NCBI RefSeq assembly: GCF_900109915.1
Contig: NZ_FOBU01000002.1
Span: forward strand, 699,170 to 763,169
Direction: 5' to 3'
DNA length: 64,000 nucleotides
DNA from: Luteibacter sp. UNCMF331Sha3.1
GTDB lineage: Bacteria > Pseudomonadota > Gammaproteobacteria > Xanthomonadales > Rhodanobacteraceae
This document shows positions 7,185 through 16,552 of the stretch, piece after piece. Every line of letters starts with the position of its first letter. Position 1 is the stretch's first letter. The notes under the pieces are model-generated. The model ran no database searches and was not told the origin of the DNA. It saw only the letters and a list, made by a program, of their open reading frames with translations. Made by a program: the position numbers and the translations under genes.

Positions 7185-9200
7185 TCACGTCGCCGATTGA
7201 AGTGCATCGTGCGGTAGCCGCGGAAACGACGTGATGCGCAGCTTCGCGCCCGCGTATGGCACAAGCCGGAGCGTCGTGACCGGGTCGCCGTCGGCGATCA
7301 CTTTCGCCGGCACCGGGTCGGCGGCACCTTCTTCCGCTTTCCACGCCACGAGTCGTCCGTGCACGGTGAGTGTCACGGCCGGCGTCGCGCCGGCGAACGG
7401 TCGCGTTCCGACGGCATGTCGCTCCATCGTGCCTTCGGGGGCGACGGCGTAGTTCCATGGCGTGGTGGGATACACCTGCCAGTCGTCGGTAAGCCCACGC
7501 TTGCGCCATTTGACCCATGCTTCGCCGATCGGCAGCGAAAACACGAGCGCACCGCGGTGGAAGCTGATCGAGTCGTTGAATCCCTTTTCGGTCACGACGT
7601 CGGCCGGAAAGGATAGCTCGATGCGGTCGCCTTTCTTCCACTGCCGATCCACGGTGAGGAAGCCCTGGCCGGCGACGGCGGCGATCGTCTCGCCGTTCAC
7701 CCGCACCGATGGCGAGCGGCACCACGCCGGCACGCGCAAACGCAGCGGAAAGGCGACCGGCGACGCGGGTCGCATCGTCATGGCGATGTCGTCGCGGAAC
7801 GGGTAGTCGGTCTCCTGCTCGATATCGATCGCCACGCCGCGCACCGTGGTGCTGACACGGCAGGGCGCATAGAGCGTGGCGGCGAGTCCGCCATCGGCGC
7901 TCGCCATCCAGAGGCTCGCGGTCAACTTGGGCCAGCCCTGATGGAAGTTGGCGGTGCAGCAACCGAAATGCGGGTCGAGGCCGAACAGGTTCGCCTCGGG
8001 ACCGTTGGTGGTCCACGGACGTTTGTGCAGGCTGCATTCCACCTGATTGGGCTGCTGGTCGTACTGGTGCGCCCACATGTCGTCGGTAAACGCGGCGGGA
8101 AGCGCGTTGTAGGCGATGCGCTCGATGCGGTCGCCCAGCGCGGCGTCGCCCGTGATGGCCAGCGCCGTTTCGAGCGAATACATGGCTTCGACGACCGCGC
8201 ACAGTTCGACACCTTGCGACGGGCTGCGTCCGGCCAGGTGTTCGTCGGCGGAAAACATGCCGTTCGGTTGCCCGTGGTACTGGTCAAGCTGGGCCAGCTG
8301 GTGGGTCACGGCGGCACGGTCGTCCGCGTCGCGCGACACCAGCGACCACACCGCGGAAGCTTTCAGCGCCTGCGCGATGTTCACCCCGTGCACCTGCAAT
8401 CCGTCGTCTTCCATGAAGGCGTTCTTGCGCTTCGCCTCGACCATCTTCGCGTCGGTCTTGTCGTGGAAGGGGAAGGTGGCGAACATGCCCTGCCAGTCGT
8501 AACCCTGTTTTTTCAGCAGCGCCGCGAGTTCCAGCAGTTTAGGATCCTGCGTGCGCGCATGCAGCCAGACGATGGACGCCACCTCGTCCTGCCAGCGCAT
8601 GCGGCCCCAGTCGCGCAGGGGGCGGGCCGGCAACGCGCCCAGCTGGTAGTGGAAATACCGTGTCATGAACGGCACGACGCGCGCATCGCCGGTCAACTCC
8701 TGGTACTGCGTCAGCACCTTCAGCATGACCATGCGCGGCCACCAGTCGTCGTTGCTCTTCGGACCGAACATGCCGTTCGACCACGGGTTCTCGAGCGTCC
8801 AGTCGATGAAGCGTTGTGCCTTCGCTTTCAGTTCCGGCGAGTCGAGCTGCCATGCGAGGGGCAGCAGGCCATCCACGAAGTACGGACCACGCTCCCACGA
8901 TTCGCCGTCGCCACCGAGCCAGCCGCTGCGCGGACCGAGATCGGGCCAGGTCTCGTCCACGCGCCCACCGAGGCCGGCGGCCTGGATGTCGAGCTGGCGC
9001 TTCAGCCAGCCTGAGGGGCGGATCGAGCCTGCCGGAAGAAACTGGAAGGGTTGCGGTGCGAGAGGGGCTTTGGGAAACGTGGCGACGTCATCGCGCTTCG
9101 TCGTTGCACCCGTCGCTTCGGCCGGCAGCCAGGGCGTGAGTGCCCCGAGGACGGAGGCTTTGAGAAAGCCGCGGCGGCCGGGAAGGTTGGAATCGTGCAT
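7185..9200 (-). CDS. Exported GH127-family glycoside hydrolase (DUF1680), probable beta-L-arabinofuranosidase type
   Basis: A 671-residue protein starting at ATG 9198-9200, preceded by GAGGGG. The frame runs further upstream, but this start gives an export signal MHDSNLPGRRGFLKASVLGA with twin arginines, suggesting Tat export. GH127/GH146 enzymes remove terminal beta-L-arabinofuranose with a zinc-bound cysteine nucleophile. The ligand pattern is present: Glu332-x-Cys334 in VELCAVVEA and Cys414-Cys415 in FGCCTANFHQGWPKL, nearly the same numbering as HypBA1 (Glu338, Cys340, Cys417, Cys418). The gene is alone on this strand, between a tRNA-Ser terminator and a repeat-containing gap, with no transporter or regulator beside it. 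The true substrate is unknown. Confidence 0.85.
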   Translation of the reverse strand: MHDSNLPGRRGFLKASVLGALTPWLPAEATGATTKRDDVATFPKAPLAPQPFQFLPAGSIRPSGWLKRQLDIQAAGLGGRVDETWPDLGPRSGWLGGDGESWERGPYFVDGLLPLAWQLDSPELKAKAQRFIDWTLENPWSNGMFGPKSNDDWWPRMVMLKVLTQYQELTGDARVVPFMTRYFHYQLGALPARPLRDWGRMRWQDEVASIVWLHARTQDPKLLELAALLKKQGYDWQGMFATFPFHDKTDAKMVEAKRKNAFMEDDGLQVHGVNIAQALKASAVWSLVSRDADDRAAVTHQLAQLDQYHGQPNGMFSADEHLAGRSPSQGVELCAVVEAMYSLETALAITGDAALGDRIERIAYNALPAAFTDDMWAHQYDQQPNQVECSLHKRPWTTNGPEANLFGLDPHFGCCTANFHQGWPKLTASLWMASADGGLAATLYAPCRVSTTVRGVAIDIEQETDYPFRDDIAMTMRPASPVAFPLRLRVPAWCRSPSVRVNGETIAAVAGQGFLTVDRQWKKGDRIELSFPADVVTEKGFNDSISFHRGALVFSLPIGEAWVKWRKRGLTDDWQVYPTTPWNYAVAPEGTMERHAVGTRPFAGATPAVTLTVHGRLVAWKAEEGAADPVPAKVIADGDPVTTLRLVPYAGAKLRITSFPRLPHDALQSAT

Positions 9201-9387
9201 TCGGACACATCCCCTCGCTTTGAACCCAGCCGACACCATGGAGGATTTTCCGCGGGATGAAAAGCGCGAGGTGTCTCGAAATCGGCGTGTCAATCGCGGA
9301 GAGATGGCCCGCTGACGCGGGGTCGCCGATGCGATCGGCTCCCCGCCGCGTGGTTGGCAGCGGTGTCGCTAAAACCGATTGCATCGA

Positions 9388-9417
9388 CGTGGATCCCGGT
9401 TTTCACCGGGATGACGG
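9388..9417. repeat. GGATCCCGG...CCGGGATGACGG-type extragenic palindrome
   Basis: ATCCCGGT (9393-9400) and ACCGGGAT (9405-9412) form a perfect hairpin with a TTTC loop, flanked by GTGG and GACGG. The shape, a GGATyCCCG hairpin followed by GATGACGG, matches a family of extragenic palindromes scattered in many proteobacterial genomes, including xanthomonads. Only one clear copy is present in this window. Confidence 0.6.
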
Positions 9418-9611
9418 TGAGGCGGTGGTCGGCGTTTCGCAAAACGGCATCGAGCGGCGTCGGTGTTCGGTGGGAGTCGGGGTGCGTCGTCCTTGGAGCG
9501 ATTCCGCAGGGAGGCGAATGCCGGACGAGGACTTAGCGACCAGGATGACGTGCTCCGGCTCCGTGCCTCAGTCCGCCCGAGCTCGCCGCGATGGCGCAGC
9601 CGAGTCGCCCC

Positions 9612-9649
9612 AAAAGAAAAAGGCCCTGAAAGCGTGCTTTCAGAGCCTT
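9612..9649 (-). terminator. Terminator of tRNA-Pro (minus strand)
   Basis: Read on the minus strand, AAGGCTCTGAAAGC and CTTTCAGGGCCTT form a long stem with one internal mismatch, followed by TTTCTTTT. It starts about 15 bases beyond the tRNA CCA end. Confidence 0.85.
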
Positions 9650-9663
9650 GAATCTTCGAATTT

Positions 9664-9740
<77 letters not shown>

Positions 9741-9752
9741 TGGGAGCCGCGT

Positions 9753-9781
9753 ATATTAGCCATGGTGGGTGTCGTTGGCAA
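9753..9781 (-). promoter_or_regulatory. Promoter of tRNA-Pro
   Basis: On the minus strand TTGCCA (9781-9776) and TAATAT (9758-9753) are separated by exactly 17 bases. The -10 element ends 12 bases before the tRNA 5' end. Confidence 0.8.
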
Positions 9782-9893
9782 CAGGTCGTCGCATATTTTT
9801 TACATCGGCGCGGCCGGGGCGTCCGCGGCCATCTGCTAATCTATGCGGCTGCCGCATGGCGGCGCCCGTACAGCCTGTCCGAAGAGGAATTGC

Positions 9894-11276
9894 ATGGCAC
9901 TCACCCCGGCCCGCACCATGCCCGGTGTCCTCGAGCTCCTTCCGCTCGACCAGATCGCGTTCCAGCGCATGCTGGACACGATTCGCCGCAACTACGAGCG
10001 TTTCGGCTTCCTGCCGATCGAGACGCCGGTGATCGAGCATAGCGACGTGCTGCTGACCAAGACCGGCGGCGAAACCGAGCGTCAGGTCTACTTCGTGCAG
10101 TCCACGGGCGCGCTCGGCGCCGCCGAGAAGGGTGGCGTGCCGGAACTGGCGCTGCGTTTCGATCTGACGGTGCCGCTGGCGCGTTACGTCGCCGAGCACG
10201 AGCACGACCTCAGCTTTCCGTTCCGTCGTTACCAGATGCAGCGCGTCTACCGCGGCGAGCGCGCGCAGCGCGGTCGCTTCCGCGAGTTCTACCAGTGCGA
10301 CATCGACGTGATCGGCAAGGATTCGCTTTCGGTTCGATACGACGCCGAGATCCCGGCCGTGATCTACAGCGTGTTCAAGGAACTGAACATCGGTGCCTTC
10401 ACCATCCAGCTCAACAACCGCAAGCTCATGCGCGGCTACTTCGAGAACCTCGGCATCGCCGACGCCGAGCAGCAGATGCTCGTGCTGCGCGAAGTCGACA
10501 AGCTCGACAAGCGCGGCGCCGACTATGTGCGCGACACGCTCACGGGCGACGCGTTCGGCCTCGCGGCGGACGTGGCCGGGAAGATCCTCGCCTTCGTCCA
10601 GGTGCGCTCCACGTCGGTCGACGACGCGTTCGCGAAGCTCGACGCGCTCGGCAGCGGCTCGGAAACCTTCGAGCAGGGCAGGGCGGAACTCAAGGAAGTC
10701 CTTGGCCTGATCCGCGACTTCGGCGTGCCGGACTCGCATTTCGCGCTGAATCTTTCGATCGCGCGTGGCCTCGATTACTACACGGGCACGGTCTACGAGA
10801 CCACCCTCAACGATCATCCCGGCATCGGTTCCATCTGCTCGGGTGGCCGCTACGAGAACCTCGCGGGGCAGTACACGAAGTCGCACCTGCCGGGTGTGGG
10901 CATTTCGATCGGTCTCACGCGCCTCTATTGGCAGCTGCGCGACGCCGGCCTGATCTCCACCGCGCGCAGCACGGTCGATGTGCTCGTCACGCAGATGGAC
11001 GCCGCGCAGATGCCGGCGTACCTCGCGGTGGCGTCGGAACTGCGCAACGCGGGCATCGCCACGGAAGTGGTCCTGGAAGGCGGCAAGCTCGGCAAACAGT
11101 TCAAGTATGCCGATCGCGCGGGCATCCGGTTTGTCGTGGTCCTGGGTGAAGACGAGATCGCCAAGGGCGTCGTCACCGTGAAGGACCTCCGTCGCGAGGA
11201 CCAGTTCGAAGTGGCACGCGCCGATCTGGTGAAGACCCTTCGCGTCGAGCTCGCTCAAGCCGAAATCGGTCGCTGA
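9894..11276 (+). CDS. hisS: Histidine--tRNA ligase
   Basis: A 460-residue class II synthetase. The start at 9894 is set by AGAGGA seven bases upstream, although the frame is open to 9843. Motif 2 is in the [20 protein letters not shown] region. The histidine-binding segments are [12 protein letters not shown] and [13 protein letters not shown]. The C-terminal anticodon-binding domain spans about residues 365-460. It belongs to the longer HisRS type seen in Xanthomonadales rather than the roughly 424-residue E. coli type. HisZ, the catalytically dead paralogue, is unlikely because these motifs are intact. hutH follows after 32 bases on the same strand. Confidence 0.95.
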   Translation: MALTPARTMPGVLELLPLDQIAFQRMLDTIRRNYERFGFLPIETPVIEHSDVLLTKTGGETERQVYFVQSTGALGAAEKGGVPELALRFDLTVPLARYVAEHEHDLSFPFRRYQMQRVYRGERAQRGRFREFYQCDIDVIGKDSLSVRYDAEIPAVIYSVFKELNIGAFTIQLNNRKLMRGYFENLGIADAEQQMLVLREVDKLDKRGADYVRDTLTGDAFGLAADVAGKILAFVQVRSTSVDDAFAKLDALGSGSETFEQGRAELKEVLGLIRDFGVPDSHFALNLSIARGLDYYTGTVYETTLNDHPGIGSICSGGRYENLAGQYTKSHLPGVGISIGLTRLYWQLRDAGLISTARSTVDVLVTQMDAAQMPAYLAVASELRNAGIATEVVLEGGKLGKQFKYADRAGIRFVVVLGEDEIAKGVVTVKDLRREDQFEVARADLVKTLRVELAQAEIGR

Positions 11277-11308
11277 TTTCCCCTCCTTTCCACGCACGGC
11301 CGCACACC

Positions 11309-13198
11309 ATGACCAGCAGCATCCTTCTCGACGGCCGTAGCCTCACGCGCGCCCAGGTCGCCACCATCGCGCGCAAGGGCGCCAGCATCCGTCTCGACGA
11401 GGCGCAGCTGCTCAAGGTGAAGCGCGCCGCCGACTTCCTCGCCGAGAAGGTGGGTGGCGGCGAGCCGATCTACGGCGTCACCACGGGCTTCGGCAGCAAT
11501 GCCGACAAACTACTCGGCGCGCATCGCGTGCGCGACGAGCTGCCCGGGGGCAATCCGGATCCCCAGCAGGGCACGCTGCTCGAAGAGCTGCAGCACAATC
11601 TCATCATCACGCACGCCGTGTGCGTGGGTAAGCCGTTTTCGGTGGACGTGGTGCGCGCGATGCTGGCCATTCGCGTCAATACGCTCATGCGCGGTCACTC
11701 GGGCATCCGCGTCGAAACGCTGCGCGCGCTGGCCGAGCTGCTCAATCGCGACGTGATCCCCGTGATCCCCGAGAAGGGTTCCGTGGGTGCCAGCGGCGAT
11801 CTCGCGCCGCTGTCGCATCTGGCGATCGTGCTGCTCGGCGGTGGCGAAGCGTTCTACAAGGGCGAGCGCATGACGGGCGCGAAGGCGCTCGCCGCCGCCG
11901 GCCTGGAGCCGGTGCGCCTGTCGTTCAAGGAGGGTCTCGCCCTCAACAACGGCACGACGCAGATGCTCGCCACCGGCGTGCTCGCGCTCGACACCATGGA
12001 CATGCTGATCCGCACGGCCGACCTCGCGGCCGCGATGACGCTCGACGCGTTCGCCGGACGCACCGGCGCGTACGCGGAAGAAGTGCACGCGCTGCGCCCG
12101 CATCCCGGCCAGGTGGCGGCGGCGCGCAGCATTCGCGGCCTCCTCGACGGCTCGACGCTCGCGGACATCGCCTATCACCTCGTGCCGCGGTTCCGGCCAT
12201 GGCTCGCCGATTCGTGGACGGATCCGGCGGATCAGGCCCATCGCTTCGATATCGGCTGGGACTGGGTACCCGCCACGCAGCGCCATGGCAAGGAGGCGTT
12301 CTACTCGCGCTTCCTGCCGTTCAAGGGTGGCAAGAAGCATCAGCCGCAGGATGCCTACTGCCTCCGCTGCGCGCCGCAGGTGCATGGCGCCGTGCGCGAC
12401 GCGTGGGAGCAGGCGTGCCGGGTGTTCGACGTCGAGCTCAACGCGGTCACCGATAACCCGCTGGTCTTCCCGGACGCCGAGAACGCCCAGGTCATCGAAG
12501 ACCAGGTGATCTCCGCCGGCCACTTCCACGGCATGCCGCTCGCCCTGGCGATGAGCTACGTGAAGGCCTCGATCCCGGTCCTCGCGTCGATCTCCGAGCG
12601 CCGCACCGCGAAACTCGTGGACCCGGCGAACAACGACGGCCTGCCGGCGTTCCTTATCGGCAACGAGGACGCGACGGATTCCGGCTTCATGATCGTGCAG
12701 TACACCGCCGCCGCGCTGGTCAACGACCTGGCGACGCGTTCGCATCCGGCATCGGTGTACTCGGTGCCGACCAGCGCGAACGCGGAAGACCACGTGTCGA
12801 TGGGTGCCAACGAGGCGCGTCACGTGCTCGAGATGACCGAAGACCTCGGCCATGTGCTGGCGATGGAGCTGTACACCGCGGCGCAGGCGCTCGAATACCG
12901 TCAAGACATGCTCAACGCGGCGCGCACGCTCGCGCACCGGGGCGACTGGCAGGCGCTGGCGTCCAAGGTGTCCGGCGCGCCGCGCCAGGATTCGCCGCAT
13001 TACGCGCGTTTCGAAACCGAAGTGCGCGCGCTGATGGATGCGTTGGCCGCAGCCGACGACTTCCATGGCGGCGTGGCGGTTCGCGACGCGTTGTCGATGC
13101 TGCGGGAGCATGTCGCCTTCATGCAGCGGGATCGGGCGATGGACGGCGACGTGCGTGCCGTGTGCGACCTGGTGGCGTCGGGTCGCCTGGTCGGCTAA
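11309..13198 (+). CDS. hutH: Histidine ammonia-lyase-like MIO enzyme, unusually long
   Basis: A 629-residue aromatic amino acid lyase; ordinary HutH has about 510 residues. The MIO cofactor triad Ala161-Ser162-Gly163 lies in GSVGASGDLAPLSHLA. The active-site YGVTTGFGSNAD, the NNGTTQMLA segment and the histidine-lyase-like ITHAV (Thr-His where HutH has Ser-His) support deamination of histidine to urocanate. The extra length sits in two places: about 82 residues separate HPGQ (265) from QDAY (347), roughly twice the usual spacing, and the C-terminus after the QALEYR segment is longer by about 40 residues. hutU, hutI and hutG are not nearby. Another aromatic substrate cannot be excluded. The stop overlaps the convergent regulator by four bases. 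Confidence 0.82.
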   Translation: MTSSILLDGRSLTRAQVATIARKGASIRLDEAQLLKVKRAADFLAEKVGGGEPIYGVTTGFGSNADKLLGAHRVRDELPGGNPDPQQGTLLEELQHNLIITHAVCVGKPFSVDVVRAMLAIRVNTLMRGHSGIRVETLRALAELLNRDVIPVIPEKGSVGASGDLAPLSHLAIVLLGGGEAFYKGERMTGAKALAAAGLEPVRLSFKEGLALNNGTTQMLATGVLALDTMDMLIRTADLAAAMTLDAFAGRTGAYAEEVHALRPHPGQVAAARSIRGLLDGSTLADIAYHLVPRFRPWLADSWTDPADQAHRFDIGWDWVPATQRHGKEAFYSRFLPFKGGKKHQPQDAYCLRCAPQVHGAVRDAWEQACRVFDVELNAVTDNPLVFPDAENAQVIEDQVISAGHFHGMPLALAMSYVKASIPVLASISERRTAKLVDPANNDGLPAFLIGNEDATDSGFMIVQYTAAALVNDLATRSHPASVYSVPTSANAEDHVSMGANEARHVLEMTEDLGHVLAMELYTAAQALEYRQDMLNAARTLAHRGDWQALASKVSGAPRQDSPHYARFETEVRALMDALAAADDFHGGVAVRDALSMLREHVAFMQRDRAMDGDVRAVCDLVASGRLVG

Positions 13199-13893
13199 GG
13201 CGCGAACGCGTAGTCGTCGGCCGCGGCCTCCATCGCCGGCGACCAGTCGTCGAGCGAGCCGGCGCGGATGCCGGACAGGAACTGATAGAGCTGGGCGTCG
13301 TTGACGAGGCCCAGCTTGGCCATGGCCGAGCGCTTCTGCCGGCTGATGGTCTTGAAGCTGCGCCCCATCATGTCGGCGATGGTGGCCTGGTTGTAGCCCT
13401 TCGCATACGCCTTGAGCACCTCGATTTCCCGGCGCGACAGCCGGGTGGCGATCTCCTCGTCGCCCGAGGCGCAGTCGGCCTCGTGGAAGAGCCGGCGGAT
13501 CGCCGGGCTGAGGTAGGAGCGCCCCACATCGGCCGCGTGCACAGCCACCGGGATGTCGCGCAGGTTGGTGCGCTTGTCGAAGATGGCCGCCACGCCCATG
13601 TCGAGCAGGCTGCGCAGAATGGCCGGGTTGGAAAGCATCGTCAGCACGACGATGCCGGCGTCGGGGCGCAACGCGCGGATGCGCCGGATCATCGGCATGC
13701 CATCGGGCTGCGAGCCCTCCGGCATCGCGAAGTCGGTGACCACGACATCGCAGGGGCACTCGGCGAGCAGGTCGAAGAGGGCGTCGGTGTCGTGTGCGCG
13801 GGCCACGACGTCGTAACGGTGCGCCTTCAGGATGGTTTCGACTCCGGCGACGACGACGGGGTGATCGTCGGCGATGATCACGGAACTCGGCAT
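13195..13893 (-). CDS. LuxR/NarL-family response regulator, RcsB-like
   Basis: A 232-residue two-domain regulator. The receiver covers residues 1-125, with the acidic pair in IIADDHP, the probable phospho-acceptor Asp in VVVTDFAMPEG (about 54) and the conserved Lys in IFDKRTNLRD. The C-terminal LuxR-type helix-turn-helix (about 150-210) contains LSRREIEVLKAYAKGYNQAT and FKTISRQKRSAMAKLGL. The insertion SQPDGMPMIRRIRALRP after the phosphorylation loop resembles RcsB. No histidine kinase is adjacent, so its partner is unknown. It converges on hutH with a four-base overlap of stop codons, which is positional only and does not show shared function. Confidence 0.88.
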   Translation of the reverse strand: MPSSVIIADDHPVVVAGVETILKAHRYDVVARAHDTDALFDLLAECPCDVVVTDFAMPEGSQPDGMPMIRRIRALRPDAGIVVLTMLSNPAILRSLLDMGVAAIFDKRTNLRDIPVAVHAADVGRSYLSPAIRRLFHEADCASGDEEIATRLSRREIEVLKAYAKGYNQATIADMMGRSFKTISRQKRSAMAKLGLVNDAQLYQFLSGIRAGSLDDWSPAMEAAADDYAFAP

Positions 13894-14019
13894 GGTCGGG
13901 CTCGCGGCATGGAATGCCCCCCATCTTGGCGAGCCGTTGACTCGAAATATATGGAAGAAAAGCGCAATTTCCTGTGGGCGCTTGCCTCGCCCCCGGGACG
14001 GGGGTTACGATGGGTTATC

Positions 14020-14037
14020 GTATTAATGCGTTAGTAC
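14020..14037 (+). promoter_or_regulatory. 18-bp palindrome at the head of the his operon, candidate HisR operator
   Basis: GTATTAATGCGTTAGTAC reads GTAyTAAyGCrTTArTAC on both strands: 14 of 18 positions match their complement, and every mismatch is a purine or pyrimidine transition. It ends four bases before the ATG of the TrpR-family gene. The outer GTACTA/TAGTAC-like arms resemble the TrpR operator (ACTAGT...). Autoregulation of the operon by its own first product is the natural reading. Confidence 0.7.
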
Positions 14038-14040
14038 ATT

Positions 14041-14358
14041 ATGAAGCGTCGCTCGATCGATCCCGAAACCCCGGCCGACTCGGCCGAAACCAGCCTCTGC
14101 GAGGCCCTGGCGGCCCTTTCGTCGGTCGACGAGATGCGTGCGTTCCTGCACGATCTCTGCACGCCGGCGGAAATCGAGGTCATGGTCGACCGCTGGCGCG
14201 TGGTGCCGCACTTGCTGGAGGGGCGGTCGTACCGCGAGATCCACGAGCGCACCTCGGTCAGCATCACCACTATCGGCCGCGTCGCCCGGTACCTCAATCA
14301 GGGCAGCGGGGGCTACATGGCCGCCGCGGCGCGCCGCAATCCCGGCGGTGCGGCATGA
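14041..14358 (+). CDS. TrpR/YerC-YecD-family regulator, probable his operon repressor
   Basis: A 105-residue protein of the TrpR-like YerC/YecD family. It has [20 protein letters not shown] followed by a helix-turn-helix [20 protein letters not shown] (about residues 61-80) and a short basic tail. TrpR repressors bind an amino acid corepressor and block transcription. Its place as first gene of the his operon, overlapping hisG by ATGA, and the palindrome at its start suggest it senses histidine. I recall comparative-genomic work proposing such a HisR regulator in Xanthomonadales, which should be verified. Binding of histidine itself is not visible in the sequence. Confidence 0.82.
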   Translation: MKRRSIDPETPADSAETSLCEALAALSSVDEMRAFLHDLCTPAEIEVMVDRWRVVPHLLEGRSYREIHERTSVSITTIGRVARYLNQGSGGYMAAAARRNPGGAA

Positions 14359-15248
14359 AGGCGCGGGACCGCCTGCGCATCGCCATGCAGAAGTCCGGCC
14401 GGCTCACGGAGCCGGCGCAGGAACTGCTGGCGCGGTGTGGCCTGAAATTTCGCCAGAGCCGCGACAAGCTGTTCTGTTTCGGCGAGGGCGAGCCGGTCGA
14501 CCTCCTGCTGGTGCGCGACGACGACATTCCCGGCCTCATCGCCGAAGGCGTCTGCGACCTCGGCATCGTCGGCCGCAACGTGCTCCGCGAGTTCCAGCTG
14601 TCCAGCGTCGACAGCGGTGCCGATCTGCGCGAGCTGCGTTCGCTCGGCTTCGGACACTGCCGGCTGTCGATCGCCGTACCGCAGGAAGACGCCTACGACG
14701 GCCCGGCGCAGCTCGACGGGCAGCGCATCGCCACGTCCTATCCCGGCTTGCTTGGCGAGTGGCTGCGTTCGAACGGGGTGGACGCGAAGGTCGTGATGCT
14801 GGCCGGTTCGGTCGAGATCGCGCCGCGACTCGGTACCGCCGACGCCATCTGCGACCTCGTTTCGAGTGGCGCCACGCTGGTCGCCAACCAGCTGCGCGAA
14901 GCCGCCGTGGTGGTGGAGAGCGAGGCCGTGCTCGCCGGGCATCGCGAGTTGCCATCGGACGAGCGCGGCGAGATCGCCGAACTGCTTCTCCGTCGGCTGG
15001 ACGGCGTGATCCAGGTGCGCGATTCGCGCCTCATCCTCATGCAGGCGCCGCGCGACGCGCTGGCCGCCATCACCCGACTGCTGCCCGGCGGCCCGGTGCC
15101 GACGCTCACGCCGGTCGACGGCGCGCCGGATCAGGTCGTGTTGCAGGCGCTGTGCGCGGGCTCGGTGAGCTGGCGGCAGCTGGAAGACATGAAGCGCGCC
15201 GGTGCGCGCGACATGCTGGTGCTGCCGGTGGAGAAGATGCTGGCATGA
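14355..15248 (+). CDS. hisG: ATP phosphoribosyltransferase (HisG, long form)
   Basis: A 297-residue long-form HisG, the first step of histidine synthesis: ATP and PRPP give phosphoribosyl-ATP. The two-lobed catalytic part carries [15 protein letters not shown] and the PRPP loop region [20 protein letters not shown] (about 160-180). The C-terminal 80 residues form the ACT-like regulatory domain where histidine inhibits, here ending VLPVEKML. This long form does not need HisZ. The start ATG overlaps the upstream stop (ATGA), and the stop overlaps hisD in the same way. Confidence 0.98.
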   Translation: MKARDRLRIAMQKSGRLTEPAQELLARCGLKFRQSRDKLFCFGEGEPVDLLLVRDDDIPGLIAEGVCDLGIVGRNVLREFQLSSVDSGADLRELRSLGFGHCRLSIAVPQEDAYDGPAQLDGQRIATSYPGLLGEWLRSNGVDAKVVMLAGSVEIAPRLGTADAICDLVSSGATLVANQLREAAVVVESEAVLAGHRELPSDERGEIAELLLRRLDGVIQVRDSRLILMQAPRDALAAITRLLPGGPVPTLTPVDGAPDQVVLQALCAGSVSWRQLEDMKRAGARDMLVLPVEKMLA

Positions 15249-16552
15249 AACGAATCGACTGGAAGACGCTCGACGAATCCGGCCGCGACGCCGCGCTGGC
15301 GCGTCCAGCGCAATCGCGCGCCGCCGAGCTCCGCCTTGGCGTGGAGGCCATCGTGGCCGATGTCCGGGCGCGCGGCGACGTCGCGCTCGCGGAACTCACC
15401 GCGCGCTACGACGGTGTCGCGCTGGCGACCCTCGCGGTGGAAGAGCGGGAATTCGCCGACGCGGAGGCGCGTCTCTCGCCCGAGCTCAAGGGCGCAGTAC
15501 TCGACGCGATAGGTCGCATCGACACGTTCCACCGCGCGGCCGCACCGCAGCCGGTCGCGGTCGATACCGCGCCGGGTGTTCGCGTGGAACGGGTGTTGCG
15601 TGCCATCGGTCGCGTGGGCCTCTACGTGCCTGCCGGCGGCGCGCCGCTGCCCTCCACCGCGATGATGCTCGGCGTGCCGGCGGCGATCGCCGGTTGTCGC
15701 GAGGTGGTGCTGTGCACACCCGTGCAGGCGAACGGCCGCTGCGACGACGCGGTGCTGTTCGCCGCGCGCGCCGTGGGCGTCCATCGCGTGTTCAAGCTCG
15801 GCGGCGCGCAGGCGATCGCGGCGATGGCGTATGGCACGGCGACCGTGCCACGGTGCGACAAGCTCTTCGGCCCCGGCAACGCGTGGGTCACGGAAGCGAA
15901 ACTCCAGGTCGCCGGCGATCCGTCCGGCGCCGCGATCGACATGCCCGCCGGGCCTTCCGAAGTGCTGGTGATCGCCGACGATGGCGCCGACGCGCGATTC
16001 GTCGCGGCCGATCTGCTGTCGCAGGCGGAGCACGGGCCGGACTCGCAGGTGCTGCTGGTCAGTCCGTCGGCGGGGCTGCTAGATCGTGTCGAGGCGGAGG
16101 TGGAGCGGCAGCGTGCCTTGCTCCCGCGAGCCGCGGTGGCGGCGCAGGCGCTTGGCGAGAGTCGGCTCGTGCTCGTCGACGATCTCGACGAGGCGCTTCG
16201 CGTCAGCAACCGCTACGCCCCGGAGCACCTCATCATCCAGACGGCCGATCCGCGTGCATTGCTCGACGGCGTGGAGTCCGCCGGGTCGGTGTTCCTCGGC
16301 GAGTGGACGCCCGAGTCGGTGGGCGACTACTGCAGCGGAAGCAACCACGTGTTGCCGACGTACGGCTACGCGCGCAGCTACAGCGGCGTCTCGGTGGCGA
16401 GCTTCCAGAAACAGGTCACGGTGCAGGAACTCACCGCCGACGGCCTTCGTCGCATCGGTCCCTGCGCGGCGACGCTCGCCGAGGCCGAGCAGCTCGAAGC
16501 GCACCGCCGCGCCGTCACGCTGCGGCTGGCCGCGATGGATGCGACCGCATGA
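15245..16552 (+). CDS. hisD: Histidinol dehydrogenase
   Basis: A 435-residue zinc enzyme making the last two oxidations from L-histidinol to L-histidine with NAD. Signatures seen: [20 protein letters not shown], the NAD/zinc region [14 protein letters not shown] and [27 protein letters not shown] with zinc ligands, and [13 protein letters not shown]. The length matches E. coli HisD (434). Start and stop both overlap neighbouring genes by four bases, so the operon is translationally coupled. Confidence 0.98.
   Translation: MKRIDWKTLDESGRDAALARPAQSRAAELRLGVEAIVADVRARGDVALAELTARYDGVALATLAVEEREFADAEARLSPELKGAVLDAIGRIDTFHRAAAPQPVAVDTAPGVRVERVLRAIGRVGLYVPAGGAPLPSTAMMLGVPAAIAGCREVVLCTPVQANGRCDDAVLFAARAVGVHRVFKLGGAQAIAAMAYGTATVPRCDKLFGPGNAWVTEAKLQVAGDPSGAAIDMPAGPSEVLVIADDGADARFVAADLLSQAEHGPDSQVLLVSPSAGLLDRVEAEVERQRALLPRAAVAAQALGESRLVLVDDLDEALRVSNRYAPEHLIIQTADPRALLDGVESAGSVFLGEWTPESVGDYCSGSNHVLPTYGYARSYSGVSVASFQKQVTVQELTADGLRRIGPCAATLAEAEQLEAHRRAVTLRLAAMDATA

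Larger units (their letters stand above)
9201..9663. other. Intergenic stretch with a hairpin repeat and a tRNA terminator
   Basis: Between the GH127 gene (both on minus) and tRNA-Pro. It contains the ATCCCGGT/ACCGGGAT hairpin repeat at 9393-9412 and the tRNA-Pro terminator at 9612-9649. No gene is supported in the rest. The promoter of the glycosidase must lie just above 9200 on the minus strand, but I could not single out a convincing hexamer pair. Confidence 0.5.
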
